In this document: in pieces, positions 1 to 8,097 of the stretch
Layout: every line of letters starts with the position of its first letter
Position numbering within the stretch: position 1 is the stretch's first letter
Assembly: GCA_035379945.1 (NCBI GenBank)
Contig: DAOSWG010000001.1
Coordinates: 62,001-126,000 of the forward strand
Direction of reading: 5' to 3'
From: JAAYZB01 sp035379945
GTDB taxonomy: Bacteria; Bacillota_I; Bacilli_A; Izemoplasmatales; Hujiaoplasmataceae
DNA length: 64,000 nucleotides
Made by a program: the position numbers and the translations under genes
Notes under the pieces: generated by a model
Told to the model about the DNA's origin: nothing
Database searches by the model: none
The model's input: the letters and a program-made list of their open reading frames with translations, nothing else

Positions 1-737
1 TCAAGATTTGCTTCCAGATAAGCGTCATAAGTTCCGACGTCTTTCCAGTAAGAATTGAACCTGAAGGCGTATACTCTGTTCTTTTCGATCATTCCGGGTA
101 TGATATGTTTTCCAAAATCCAGATCGGGAGTATCGTTGTTTTTCAGCTGATCAAGCAATGTTTTGGTATTGAAAACATAGATTCCCATTGATGCGAGATC
201 GGATGTAGTCTGTTTCGGTTTTTCTTGGAATTTGTAGATTTTACCTGATTGATCGGCTTCCAGCATTCCGAAACGGAAAGCGTCCTTCGGATCGATGATC
301 TTGCATCCGACCGTTAAGTCGGCGCCGGTCATGATATGCTGGTTGATCATGTCGCGGTAATCCATCTTGTAGATATGATCACCAGAAAGAATCAGAACAT
401 AATCCGGATCACTTTGTTCGATGTAATGGAGGTTTTTACGTACGGCATCGGCCGTACCCATATACCACTGGCTGTGCGGTTGCAATAACGTCACTTTCGA
501 ATCTCTTCTGTCCAGGTCCCAAGGCCTTCCCGAACCGATATGTTCGTTAAGAGAGAAAGGCAGATACTGCGTGAGAATGGCGATGTTGTAGATGCCGGAA
601 TTGGAACAGTTAGACAATGTGAAGTCGATGATCCTGTATTTACCGGCAAAAGGGACAGATGGTTTAACCCGGTTTTCCGATAGGATATCGAGACGTGATC
701 CGCGACCTCCCGCCAAAATCAAAGCAAGCACTTTCAT
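1..737 (-). CDS. glgC: Glucose-1-phosphate adenylyltransferase, 3' end cut by window edge
   Basis: Makes ADP-glucose from glucose-1-phosphate and ATP, the committed step of bacterial glycogen synthesis. About 245 N-terminal residues are visible out of a usual 380-400; the gene runs off the left edge. The nucleotidyltransferase loop LAGGRGSRL is at residues 8-16, the substrate motif Y-M-GTADA at 92-98, and the catalytic aspartate lies in SGDHIYKMDY (D120). These residues are intact, which argues for catalytic GlgC rather than the degenerate GlgD subunit. The start ATG (735-737) overlaps the glgA stop in an ATGA junction, with a GGAGG site just upstream, so translation is probably coupled to glgA. 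Regulation by allosteric sugars is a family property and cannot be read here. Confidence 0.93.
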   Translation of the reverse strand, partial: MKVLALILAGGRGSRLDILSENRVKPSVPFAGKYRIIDFTLSNCSNSGIYNIAILTQYLPFSLNEHIGSGRPWDLDRRDSKVTLLQPHSQWYMGTADAVRKNLHYIEQSDPDYVLILSGDHIYKMDYRDMINQHIMTGADLTVGCKIIDPKDAFRFGMLEADQSGKIYKFQEKPKQTTSDLASMGIYVFNTKTLLDQLKNNDTPDLDFGKHIIPGMIEKNRVYAFRFNSYWKDVGTYDAYLEANL

Positions 738-2173
738 ATGGTTTCCTCCTTGTTTTTTAAGAGTTGTTTATAGACTTTCTTGTATTCTTTCGCCGACTTC
801 TGCCAACTGAAATCGACGGACATCGCTTCTTTGACCAGATAGTCCCAGACGCCTTGCAACCGGTAAAGACGGAAAGCGTAGCGAAGCACATGCATCATGT
901 CATGAGCATTGAAGTTTGTGAAACTGAATCCGTTTCCGGATGGGACATATTCGTTGAATGGTTGGATTGTATCGGAAAGCCCGCCAGTTTCCCTTACTAC
1001 CGGAATAGAGCCATATCGCATGGCTATCATCTGGCCGAGCCCGCAAGGTTCGAATTTGGACGGCATCAAGAAAATGTCGCTGGCGGCGTAGATTAGATGA
1101 GCCAGTTTATTATCATATCCGATCCGCACAAAAACCCGGTCCGGATGATCAAGTGCGAGTTTTTTGAAGTAATCTTCATACTCAGCTTGTCCGTTACCCA
1201 AAACCACACAGGAAAAATCATCGGTTTCAAGCATCTCGTCGAACACTCGCTTGATCAAGTCAATTCCTTTTTGACTGACAAGGCGGCTGACAATACCGAC
1301 CAAAGGTCGTCCAGCCGGAAGATGAGCGGTAATCGCATCTTCCAGCGCTTTTCGGTTGGCTATCTTTCCTTCCCGGTAATCATCAATCCCGTATTTTTCA
1401 GCTATTAGTTTATCGGTAACCGGATTGAACTCCTTCATATCGATTCCGTTCAGAATGCCTTTGACATCGCCGGCTCTGGCTTTTAGAAGTCTTTGCATCC
1501 CATAACCGTAATAATCGGTCATGATCTCCTTGGCGTATGTCGGAGAAACCGTGGTGATGAGATCGGAACACACGATACCGGATTTCAGAAAATTCAGAAA
1601 ACCCTCATATTCAAAACGGTAATCGTATCCGAATCCGAAAAGTTCGGCATCAGTAAGCGGGAAAATCCCCTGATAAGCGAGATTATGGATAGTGAGTACA
1701 CTCTTGCAATCAAATTTATCGCTGTATTTTGTTTTGAGAAGCAAAGGAATCATTCCCGTATGCCAGTCGTGCACATGCACGATATCGGGCGAAAATCCGA
1801 TTTTTGTCATTCCTTCTAATACGGCAATCTGAAAGAAGGCGTAACGTTCTGCTTCGTCTCCGTAATTGTACACTTCTTCTCGCGAACCGAAATAAAACAG
1901 GTTGTCGATGAAGTAATAAGTCACATTGTCGCCTTGAAGCATCATGATTCCGGCATATATCAGCGATTTGTCACCGAGATTTACCGTATATTCGGCGATA
2001 GTTTTTGCATTTTCAAGGTATTTCGCGGGAATCGACTTGTATCTTGGCAAGATAACCCTGACATCCATATCCTTCTGTTTCCCCAGTTCGCCCGGGAGCG
2101 ACCCGACTACGTCGGCCAGCCCGCCGATCTTGACGAACGGATAGCATTCAGCACTGACATGCAAAACATTCAC
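734..2173 (-). CDS. glgA: Glycogen synthase (ADP-glucose type)
   Basis: GT5 glycosyltransferase that extends alpha-1,4-glucan chains from ADP-glucose, the product of the overlapping glgC. The N-terminal donor motif K-I-G-G-L is at residues 15-19 and the C-terminal EPCGLGQ motif is near residue 370; the length of about 479 residues is normal. The reading frame can be opened at GTG 2182, but that codon is part of the ribosome binding site (GAGGAGG). GTG at 2173 has 8 bases of spacing and gives the usual family start MNVLHVSAEC, so it is preferred. An extended -10 promoter lies about 35 bases upstream. Gene order glgA then glgC, with GH13 glucosidase elsewhere in the window, fits a glycogen-storing organism. 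Confidence 0.94.
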   Translation of the reverse strand: MNVLHVSAECYPFVKIGGLADVVGSLPGELGKQKDMDVRVILPRYKSIPAKYLENAKTIAEYTVNLGDKSLIYAGIMMLQGDNVTYYFIDNLFYFGSREEVYNYGDEAERYAFFQIAVLEGMTKIGFSPDIVHVHDWHTGMIPLLLKTKYSDKFDCKSVLTIHNLAYQGIFPLTDAELFGFGYDYRFEYEGFLNFLKSGIVCSDLITTVSPTYAKEIMTDYYGYGMQRLLKARAGDVKGILNGIDMKEFNPVTDKLIAEKYGIDDYREGKIANRKALEDAITAHLPAGRPLVGIVSRLVSQKGIDLIKRVFDEMLETDDFSCVVLGNGQAEYEDYFKKLALDHPDRVFVRIGYDNKLAHLIYAASDIFLMPSKFEPCGLGQMIAMRYGSIPVVRETGGLSDTIQPFNEYVPSGNGFSFTNFNAHDMMHVLRYAFRLYRLQGVWDYLVKEAMSVDFSWQKSAKEYKKVYKQLLKNKEETI

Positions 2174-2208
2174 AGCCAACACCTCCTCAATGTAATCTCA
2201 TACTGACA

Positions 2209-2214
2209 ATTATA
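2209..2214 (-). promoter_or_regulatory. Extended -10 promoter of glgA-glgC
   Basis: On the minus strand the sequence reads TGTGG-TATAAT, a perfect -10 box with an upstream TG. No good -35 box sits at 17 bases; a TTGACG at 2237-2242 is 22 bases away, which is too far for a normal sigma-A promoter. Confidence 0.6.
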
Positions 2215-2236
2215 CCACATAGCCTTAAATGTGGAC

Positions 2237-2257
2237 CGTCAATCTAAATGATTGACG
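2237..2257. repeat. Perfect 8-bp inverted repeat upstream of the glgA promoter
   Basis: CGTCAATC and GATTGACG are separated by five bases. The repeat lies just upstream of the glgA -10 box and about 55 bases beyond the nucleoside kinase gene's terminator hairpin. It could be an operator for the glycogen genes. It is followed by TTCTTTT on the plus strand, but no plus-strand gene precedes it, so a terminator role is less likely. Confidence 0.4.
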
Positions 2258-2302
2258 TTCTTTTATATATTATATCAAAAAAACCTTTCCTGAAAAATAG
2301 CA

Positions 2303-2331
2303 TAAAAAAAACGAACACTTTTCAGTGTTCG
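2303..2331 (-). terminator. Intrinsic terminator overlapping the nucleoside kinase stop codon
   Basis: On the minus strand GAACACT-gaaa-AGTGTTC is followed by G and seven T. The TGA stop of the upstream gene lies inside the stem, so the ribosome reaches into the terminator. Confidence 0.8.
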
Positions 2332-3950
2332 AAAACGCTTTTTCCGATAAACTCCCGCAACAAAGAATTGCAAGGCACCAGATATTGGTCTATTTGTTTG
2401 AAATACTTCAAGAATTTGATCAGCCGGTTGGCTTGGATGAAATATTCCGAATCATTGGGAATTTTTCTTAATGCTTCGAGAGCGTAGCGCTTGAGCACGC
2501 ATAACTCGTAGGTCAATTCGGAATTGTATATGTAATTGGCATTCTCCACAAACGGATAGATCCATTTGTATTCCCCGCGTCTGACTGACGGCCACATGCT
2601 CAGAGTCTTTTCCGGAGATGTATTTCTGAACTGTAGATCTCTAACTATCCTGCGCAACAATCTGATATCCGTCAGGTTGATTGGGTTGTTGTAGTCAATG
2701 TTTATCTGGGCTAAAGGAGATATGTAAATCTTGAATTTCTGGCTAGCAGGAATGAACTCTGTCAAAACATCGTTCAAAGCATGGATTCCTTCGATAATGA
2801 TGGGATTATGACTCTCAATATGAATCGGCGGGGTGAAACTCCGCATATGCTTTCGAAAGTCGAAAAACGGTAAACTGACGGAATCTCCGTTGATTAGGTC
2901 TGTAATATTGCGGTTGAACAGTTCCAAATCAAGCGCTTTGACATGTTCAAGATCAGGCTCTCCGAATTCGTCAAGCGGTGCTTTGTCGACAGGAAGATAG
3001 TAGTTGTCGATCGATATCATCAAAGGTTTGATCCCTCTCGTCAACAGCTCGATTTCCAAGCGTCTTGAAAATGTCGTTTTGCCGGATGATGATGGACCGG
3101 CAATCGCAATAAGGCGGATATTGTCAATATCTTTAGAAATGATTTCGCCTAACTCGCACAGTTGGTTGTTATGCTTTGTCTCGCACATGTTCACAAACTC
3201 GACCTGTCGGTTCTCTTCGATTTTTCGGTTAAGCTTATAGATCATGTCGGCATCACAGTTGATTGCCCATTGCTCGGCTCGGTTCAGAACCCGCAAGAAA
3301 CTGGGAGAATCGGAAAACTCTGGAATTTGGCCTTTTTCTTCGATCCGCGGGTATCTGACCAAAAATCCCGGACTATAGTAAAAGAGTTCGAAATACGTCA
3401 GATATCCCGTAGAAGGGACCATATAGCCGTACATGTAGTTGCAATATCCGTCGCATTCGTAAATATTGACATCTTCCTTGCGGTATTTCAAGGTTTCTAC
3501 TTTATCAATATATCCCTTGCTCCGATAATATTTTTTCGCCTCGGAAATCGATATTTTTTTTCTTGTGATCGGATAATTGGCTTTGATGATATTCTGCATT
3601 TCAGTTAAAACCAGCTGAATCATATCCGGAGTGATGATTCCGTTAATGGCTCTTCCGTAGATTCCCATGGCGATGCTGTTCGAGAATTTTATCTGTAGAT
3701 TTGGAAAAACACGTCTGAATGCCATGCAGATAAGATAACGCATGCTTGTGGCATATATCCTGGCCGTGTCGGAATAGGTATAGTCAAGAAGATCGACATC
3801 GGCATCAAAGCCGATGACATATGTGAGTTCGCGCAAGCGATTGTTCACCTTGGCGGCATAATATGTCCCTTCGTATCTGGACGCCAGTTCGGTCAACCTG
3901 ACCTTGTTTTCAAATTTCAGGGTTTCACCCTTTATATTGATTGTAAACAA
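2322..3950 (-). CDS. Nucleoside (uridine-type) kinase with N-terminal TGS-like domain
   Basis: A P-loop kinase of the phosphoribulokinase/uridine kinase superfamily joined to a TGS-like and a threonyl-tRNA-synthetase-editing-like region. The family is known as a TGS-containing nucleoside kinase; the exact substrate is not established by sequence. Walker A GPSSSGKT is at about residues 285-292, followed by ISIDNYY, typical of this kinase fold. The open frame extends to an ATG at 4016, but a good promoter (3985-4012) lies inside that extension. A TTG at 3950 preceded by GGGAG with 7-base spacing starts the TGS region directly (FTINIKGE) and is preferred; GTG 3959 and ATG 3965 are alternatives. 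It is a single-gene unit ended by its own terminator. Confidence 0.75.
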   Translation of the reverse strand: MFTINIKGETLKFENKVRLTELASRYEGTYYAAKVNNRLRELTYVIGFDADVDLLDYTYSDTARIYATSMRYLICMAFRRVFPNLQIKFSNSIAMGIYGRAINGIITPDMIQLVLTEMQNIIKANYPITRKKISISEAKKYYRSKGYIDKVETLKYRKEDVNIYECDGYCNYMYGYMVPSTGYLTYFELFYYSPGFLVRYPRIEEKGQIPEFSDSPSFLRVLNRAEQWAINCDADMIYKLNRKIEENRQVEFVNMCETKHNNQLCELGEIISKDIDNIRLIAIAGPSSSGKTTFSRRLEIELLTRGIKPLMISIDNYYLPVDKAPLDEFGEPDLEHVKALDLELFNRNITDLINGDSVSLPFFDFRKHMRSFTPPIHIESHNPIIIEGIHALNDVLTEFIPASQKFKIYISPLAQINIDYNNPINLTDIRLLRRIVRDLQFRNTSPEKTLSMWPSVRRGEYKWIYPFVENANYIYNSELTYELCVLKRYALEALRKIPNDSEYFIQANRLIKFLKYFKQIDQYLVPCNSLLREFIGKSVFEH

Positions 3951-3984
3951 ATAAATCACTCCCATGAAAGCGTTAGCATTAACT

Positions 3985-4012
3985 ATTCTACTACTTTTAC
4001 AAGGAAATGCAA
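3985..4012 (-). promoter_or_regulatory. Promoter of the nucleoside kinase gene
   Basis: On the minus strand TTGCAT (4007-4012) and TAGAAT (3985-3990) are 16 bases apart. Transcription would begin near 3978, which excludes the longest possible start codon of the gene at 4016. Confidence 0.65.
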
Positions 4013-4058
4013 GCACTTTGTCAAATCAATAAATTTTGATGCAAAGCTCGTATTGTTG

Positions 4059-4067
4059 TGGTATAAT
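4059..4067 (+). promoter_or_regulatory. Extended -10 promoter of the YwaF-like gene
   Basis: TGG-TATAAT reads on the plus strand about 30 bases before the start codon. The element is nearly identical to the glgA promoter on the other side. A -35 box at normal spacing is poor. Confidence 0.6.
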
Positions 4068-4097
4068 AATAACATAAATCCGGAAAGGGGTAATATA

Positions 4098-4907
4098 ATG
4101 CTACTGTCGACTTTTTTCTCGAGTACCGGAATGGATGAAAGTCCAACGGCCTATCTTTTTAAATGGCCACACTTTCTTTACATGTTTCTGGTCATAACCG
4201 GATTCATCGTACTCATGCAGATATTTGTTCATAAAAGCGATAAAACCAGACATATTTTTTTAATAGTGATCGCCGTCATCATGCTTTTGCTGAAATATTC
4301 TGGTGAAGTCTTATATATATGGGAATGGAACCATTACGGCGATACGATTTCCAGTTCCTCGCATCCTTTCTGGGATGTCAGGACATTCATTTCCTTCCAG
4401 CTTTGCGGCATCAACAACGTTTTGCTGCCGCTCGTGATAATCTTCAATTTAAAACCGATGCGAGACTTCATATATACGACCTCGATAATCGGCGGGCTGG
4501 CCGCCATGTTGTATCCGGTGGGGATTTTATTTGGCGACCCGTTCGTCATTACGTTTCCGATGATCCGAACCCTCGTCGTTCATTTCCTGCTTTTGTTCAC
4601 TCCTTGCTTCATGATCGCGTCCGGAGATTATACCCTTAAGCTGAAAAGTTGGTGGAAAACAATTCCCATCGGATGCATTGCAATGTATCTTTGGGCGATG
4701 TTCGGAAATTTGGTCATCGATCCCGGCGCCAATAATATGTACCTGATGGAAAATCCGTTCATCGGCGTCGGTATTCCCATATTAAGCGATATTCCCTCAG
4801 GCCTCCATGTTCTCTTGCTTCTGGCAATGGTTTTTCTTGGTTTTTTCATTGTTTATATGTCAATTGGTGCATATCAAAAACATCGTGATAAAAAAATCGC
4901 AATATAA
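4098..4907 (+). CDS. YwaF-like (TIGR02206-type) integral membrane protein
   Basis: A 269-residue polytopic membrane protein with about seven hydrophobic segments spread over its length. The layout of short loops, the FQLCGINN region, the conserved histidine in the VVHFLLLF segment and the GDYTLKLKSWW loop resemble the YwaF/TIGR02206 family, whose function is unknown. The start at 4098 is chosen because GAAAGGGG lies 7 bases upstream; the frame opens earlier at 4053, but that would begin before the -10 box. The gene is transcribed alone, divergent from the nucleoside kinase gene and convergent with the anti-sigma gene, sharing a terminator with it. Confidence 0.65.
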   Translation: MLLSTFFSSTGMDESPTAYLFKWPHFLYMFLVITGFIVLMQIFVHKSDKTRHIFLIVIAVIMLLLKYSGEVLYIWEWNHYGDTISSSSHPFWDVRTFISFQLCGINNVLLPLVIIFNLKPMRDFIYTTSIIGGLAAMLYPVGILFGDPFVITFPMIRTLVVHFLLLFTPCFMIASGDYTLKLKSWWKTIPIGCIAMYLWAMFGNLVIDPGANNMYLMENPFIGVGIPILSDIPSGLHVLLLLAMVFLGFFIVYMSIGAYQKHRDKKIAI

Positions 4908-4908
4908 T

Positions 4909-4945
4909 AAAAGTCCCGGACAAACAAATTCCGGGACTTTTATTT
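4909..4945. terminator. Bidirectional terminator between convergent genes
   Basis: AAAAGTCCCGGA and TCCGGGACTTTT form a 12-bp stem around a 9-base loop. The plus strand continues with TATTTTTAA and the minus strand with TTATTATATTG, so it serves the YwaF-like gene and probably the anti-sigma gene. Confidence 0.85.
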
Positions 4946-4959
4946 TTAATTATCGATAT

Positions 4960-5877
4960 TTACTCCGACAAGTACAATGCCAGCAACTCCGAAAGATCCA
5001 TGTTCAGCAATTCCTGAAAACCGGTTTCAGTCTGGTAATCCGAAACAGTGGCATATATGATCAGAATCAATTCCATCTTTGCTTCCGTAATCCCGTATGT
5101 GGCAGACAGCGTCTCTAAATTTATCGTTCCTGAGAAGGCATAGTTAGGCGTGTAAGTATTGTAGCTGTCGCTTGACGTATCGTTTCCTGTAGTCGTGGAA
5201 ATGGCTGCGGTAGTCGTTGTGGTTGTCGCCTGTTCCTCGGAAGCGCAACGAGAAGACCCGAAAAGCGACCAGATATCATAATCGGAAGTCAAAGAATTCG
5301 TAACCGTGATACTATATCCGGAAGCCATAAGATCGCCTGTCATCAAGTGAGTCTTTATAATCAGATATGAAGATGTGCCGGCTTTCTCGCATCGGCTGAT
5401 TATTTCGCTGATTCCATCCTCAATTTCTGGTTTAGTTCCCGAAACTCCGAATAACAAAGCGGTATCGTCTATGTCTGAATATCCCAAAGCTTCGCTTGTC
5501 TGTAAAATGTCTGAAAGAACAACCGACAGTGAACCGCTGTGATATGTGAGATTTTCCACTAAAATCTCTCCGTCGCTGTTGAGCGGAATCACTTTGCGAA
5601 CGCGTCTGAAGGAATTGATTTCCAATTCAACCGACGGGTTGATATCGACAGTCACGGTCGCAGTGATTTTAAAATCAAGATAAAGTCCAGATCCCAAAAG
5701 AACGACAAACAAGGCAAGAGAAAAACCGACCATCAAGCGATGCCAGAGCGGCTGTTTCCTATCGTTTGACAGAACGGGTATGTAATGTGATTTCGCTTCT
5801 TCGAGAAAAGAACGGTTTTCCGGAAGCTTGAATGCGGTGTTATCCTTGATAATTTCTTTTAGTTCGCGATATTTCAT
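4960..5877 (-). CDS. Transmembrane anti-sigma factor, RsgI-like
   Basis: Probably binds and restrains the ECF sigma factor encoded immediately upstream. The layout is a 46-residue cytoplasmic N-terminus, one membrane segment (about residues 47-67), then an extracytoplasmic region beginning with the motif DINPSVELEINSF (78-90). This motif is typical of the clostridial RsgI middle domain. An Asn-Pro pair (80-81) sits in it; clostridial RsgI proteins are reported to self-cleave at such a site, though I am recalling this and cannot check it. Residues 217-235 are nearly all Thr/Ser/Ala, a likely flexible linker, followed by a C-terminal helical segment. The gene starts 3 bases after the sigma stop with AAGGAG inside the sigma gene, so the two are co-translated. 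Confidence 0.75.
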   Translation of the reverse strand: MKYRELKEIIKDNTAFKLPENRSFLEEAKSHYIPVLSNDRKQPLWHRLMVGFSLALFVVLLGSGLYLDFKITATVTVDINPSVELEINSFRRVRKVIPLNSDGEILVENLTYHSGSLSVVLSDILQTSEALGYSDIDDTALLFGVSGTKPEIEDGISEIISRCEKAGTSSYLIIKTHLMTGDLMASGYSITVTNSLTSDYDIWSLFGSSRCASEEQATTTTTTAAISTTTGNDTSSDSYNTYTPNYAFSGTINLETLSATYGITEAKMELILIIYATVSDYQTETGFQELLNMDLSELLALYLSE

Positions 5878-5880
5878 GAT

Positions 5881-6411
5881 TCATCGCTCCTTGAATTTGG
5901 CCTTCAGTTTCTTCAAGGCCTTGGCGTGGATCCATGTAACGGTCCCGATTGGTTTGTCGAGTATGACAGCTATCTCGCGGTGAGGAAGATTTTCCAGATT
6001 GTGAAGAAGAAAGACATTCTTCTCGTCAAGATCTAATGAATCGAGTATTTCCTTGACAAGCTCTTCTTTTTCCGCTTTTATTTCCAGATGGTCCGCGAGT
6101 GAGACTTGGGAATAATCGGCTTCGACTGATTCTATACGGATCTCCCGTTTTCTTCGGTTGTATTCGTTTTTCGCCAGGTTTCTGGCAATGGTAATCACAT
6201 AGGCTAATAGATTTCTTTCCCGGTATCCCGAAAGACACGCGCATAGTTTCATGTATGTGTCCTGAACGATGTCCTCGGCAAGCGAGCGGTCGTTTAAGAT
6301 AGGCAAAACGGCGAAATAGACCTGACGGTATGTCAATTCATACAATTGGTCAAATGCTTCCGTATCGCCTGCATTGTATTTCCTGACCAGTTGGTCCAGA
6401 TCGTCTGGCAT
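5881..6411 (-). CDS. ECF-type RNA polymerase sigma factor
   Basis: A 176-residue sigma-70 family factor. Region 2 is visible as FDQLYELTYRQVYF and DRSLAEDIVQDTYMKL near residues 19-54, and region 4 as LPHREIAVILDKPIGTVTW near residues 142-160, the recognition helix-turn-helix. There is no region 1 or 3, which defines the ECF group. Start ATG 6411 has GAGGTGAG four bases upstream. It is followed at once by an RsgI-like anti-sigma gene. In Bacillus and Clostridium RsgI normally partners SigI, which has a different domain plan, so this pairing is noteworthy. Which promoters it reads is not visible. Confidence 0.9.
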   Translation of the reverse strand: MPDDLDQLVRKYNAGDTEAFDQLYELTYRQVYFAVLPILNDRSLAEDIVQDTYMKLCACLSGYRERNLLAYVITIARNLAKNEYNRRKREIRIESVEADYSQVSLADHLEIKAEKEELVKEILDSLDLDEKNVFLLHNLENLPHREIAVILDKPIGTVTWIHAKALKKLKAKFKER

Positions 6412-6514
6412 AGTCTCACCTCGTTCCTTGAGACTATTTTATCATCTTTCCAGACAAATCCGGCGCTTTTTTTGCTTTTCACATATATAAACATTCATGG
6501 GATGCGATTTGTTG

Positions 6515-6548
6515 CAAAAAAAAGACGAACTGTCGAGAATTCGTCTTT
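6515..6548 (-). terminator. Intrinsic terminator of the 6547-9190 gene group
   Basis: On the minus strand AAAGACGAA and TTCGTCTTT pair around a 9-11 base loop and run into eight T. The stop codon of the last gene abuts the stem. Confidence 0.85.
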
Positions 6549-7185
6549 ATTTTCTTATCTTGCCATCCATATTATGAACGACATAGCTGGAATTTTGGGT
6601 TATCGCTTTGATGGTGGCAAAAGCTATCGCTTCGCGCTGGGTAGGCAGAACTCTCAATATCCGGTCCGATCCCTCCCGTTTTACATACCATGAACCATCT
6701 TCCTTTCGGTAGTAAACATGATATCTGCCAAGTTCCTTGTGGACTGCGGCCTTTTTTGGAGTTTTCTTTTCTTCAGGCTTTTTTATTCCTTTTTCGTCAG
6801 GAACCTCCGGTTTGTCTTCTGCGTTTTGAATGACTTCCGGAATTATTTTCGGCTTTTTTTCGGCTATTTCTTCTACAATGATCGGTTTCGACACTTCCGG
6901 ACTGATTATTTTTTGCGTGAAAATGGTTTGTTCCGGATAGATATCTTTTTTTTCCAAAGCGCTCGGTTCTTTGGCGTTTGGAACGATCACGTCCTGGTCG
7001 ATGAGATCTTTGAGCGAAATAGTCCTTTCGTGCGTGTCTGCTTCTTTTGGCAGTTGTTTTTCCATACGCGCAAGTTTCTTCCGGCTGTCAAGGTTATAAA
7101 ACAGATATATGATCGTCATCAATGCTATCGTTCCGAAAACGATGGCAAAGAAACGCCAGTATTCCATAAAGAAATCCAACAGCAT
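6547..7185 (-). CDS. Single-pass membrane protein with C-terminal DUF2188 domain
   Basis: A 212-residue protein with one membrane segment at about residues 9-28, a charged, Pro/Glu/Lys-rich linker (about 60-150) and a C-terminal domain RYHVYYRKEDGSWYVKREG onward that matches DUF2188 in length and pattern. DUF2188 is a small domain of unknown function. The linker contains many Lys-Pro-Glu repeats, so the soluble domain is probably held away from the membrane. Start ATG has GGGGGAA seven bases upstream. It is the last gene of a probable operon with the radical-SAM-like, membrane and kinase-like genes, and is closed by a strong terminator. Confidence 0.7.
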   Translation of the reverse strand: MLLDFFMEYWRFFAIVFGTIALMTIIYLFYNLDSRKKLARMEKQLPKEADTHERTISLKDLIDQDVIVPNAKEPSALEKKDIYPEQTIFTQKIISPEVSKPIIVEEIAEKKPKIIPEVIQNAEDKPEVPDEKGIKKPEEKKTPKKAAVHKELGRYHVYYRKEDGSWYVKREGSDRILRVLPTQREAIAFATIKAITQNSSYVVHNMDGKIRK

Positions 7186-7206
7186 CTTGTTTCCCCCTAT
7201 CCTTTC

Positions 7207-8088
7207 TTAAAACAATTTCATTTGCATGTCGCTTGTGGGCTTGACCGATCTAATGATTTCCTTCATACCAAAATCAACATGCATTTTCTTGGCGGAAAAT
7301 ACAAACGCTTTTTTCAACTTTTCGGCGTTTGCGGAACTGATCGATTTACGAATTCCGAAATTATCCATGTATATGTTTTTGAGTCCAGGGTAGTGTTTGT
7401 CGATCAGGCTATAAAAACTCGGACGTTGTTCATCGCTTATGATGATTCCAAAAGATGGATACATAAACGATGCTCCAGCTTCCTTGGCTTTGTTTAAAAT
7501 CTGAAGAATATTTTCCTCGGAATCGTTCACAAAGGGGATTACGGGTTTCAAGATGACTCCTACCCGGAGATTTTCGCTTGCAAAACGGCGTATCAGTCTG
7601 AGTTTAGCTGCAAACGATGGTTCGCTGGGTTCGAACATTCTTCCCATCTCATCATTGACAAAACCGACCGGTATTGCGATCAGTACCGGAGCGTTCTCAC
7701 TGATTTTGACAATAATGGGAATATCTTCTAGAACATTTTCGGAGCTCGTTTCCAGATAAAGTCCCATGTTGCTTTCCTTGATTGCTTCGAGAACCTTTTT
7801 CATCGTCCCGACTTTATTTATGGAGGCGACATAAGGATCGGGATTTTGATCGAATCCGATTACCGATCCCTCCGGTATCCTTCTCATTTCGTAGATAAAT
7901 GACTCCGTCCCCATGTGTTTGATATCTTCTAGTTCCGGCCGGTATGTCTGGTCGATGTCAGCCGGGGATGCGTAAAATTTTCTTGTCGGATTTGACCCCT
8001 GAAAAATCGAGGCAAAGAAATCAACACCGAAGTAGCGCTGAGGGTTCTTGCACGGGAATACTGTATTTTGAAAACTAGAAGCTGACAT
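7207..8088 (-). CDS. Radical-SAM-like (spore photoproduct lyase-like family) protein lacking the Fe-S cysteines
   Basis: The 293-residue sequence keeps the core of the COG1533/SplB-like radical SAM barrel: G-F-D-x-N-PDPY near residue 84, LYLETSSENVLEDI near 110-123, EPSEPSFAAKLRLI near 153-166 and the strand KPVIPFVND near 181-189. Relatives carry a C-x3-C-x2-C motif near the N-terminus that binds the 4Fe-4S cluster. Here the whole protein has a single cysteine, C13, so the cluster cannot form as usual. Start ATG is well supported by AGGAGG five bases upstream and the frame is intact, so this is a conserved-length gene rather than an obvious pseudogene. It probably has a non-radical, perhaps structural or binding, role. 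Confidence 0.65.
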   Translation of the reverse strand: MSASSFQNTVFPCKNPQRYFGVDFFASIFQGSNPTRKFYASPADIDQTYRPELEDIKHMGTESFIYEMRRIPEGSVIGFDQNPDPYVASINKVGTMKKVLEAIKESNMGLYLETSSENVLEDIPIIVKISENAPVLIAIPVGFVNDEMGRMFEPSEPSFAAKLRLIRRFASENLRVGVILKPVIPFVNDSEENILQILNKAKEAGASFMYPSFGIIISDEQRPSFYSLIDKHYPGLKNIYMDNFGIRKSISSANAEKLKKAFVFSAKKMHVDFGMKEIIRSVKPTSDMQMKLF

Positions 8089-8097
8089 TTTGGCCTC

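Noticed and set aside
734..2182. Recoding of TGA as tryptophan (Mycoplasma code)
   Set aside because: TGA ends glgA and several other genes at exact overlaps with the next start, and tryptophans are encoded by TGG, so the standard bacterial code applies.
2237..2257. Inverted repeat as a plus-strand terminator
   Set aside because: It is followed by TTCTTTT, but no gene is transcribed toward it on the plus strand.
6718..7497. 259-residue plus-strand open frame
   Set aside because: It is antisense to the radical-SAM-like and DUF2188 genes, is extremely Phe-rich and has no ribosome site, so it is a shadow.
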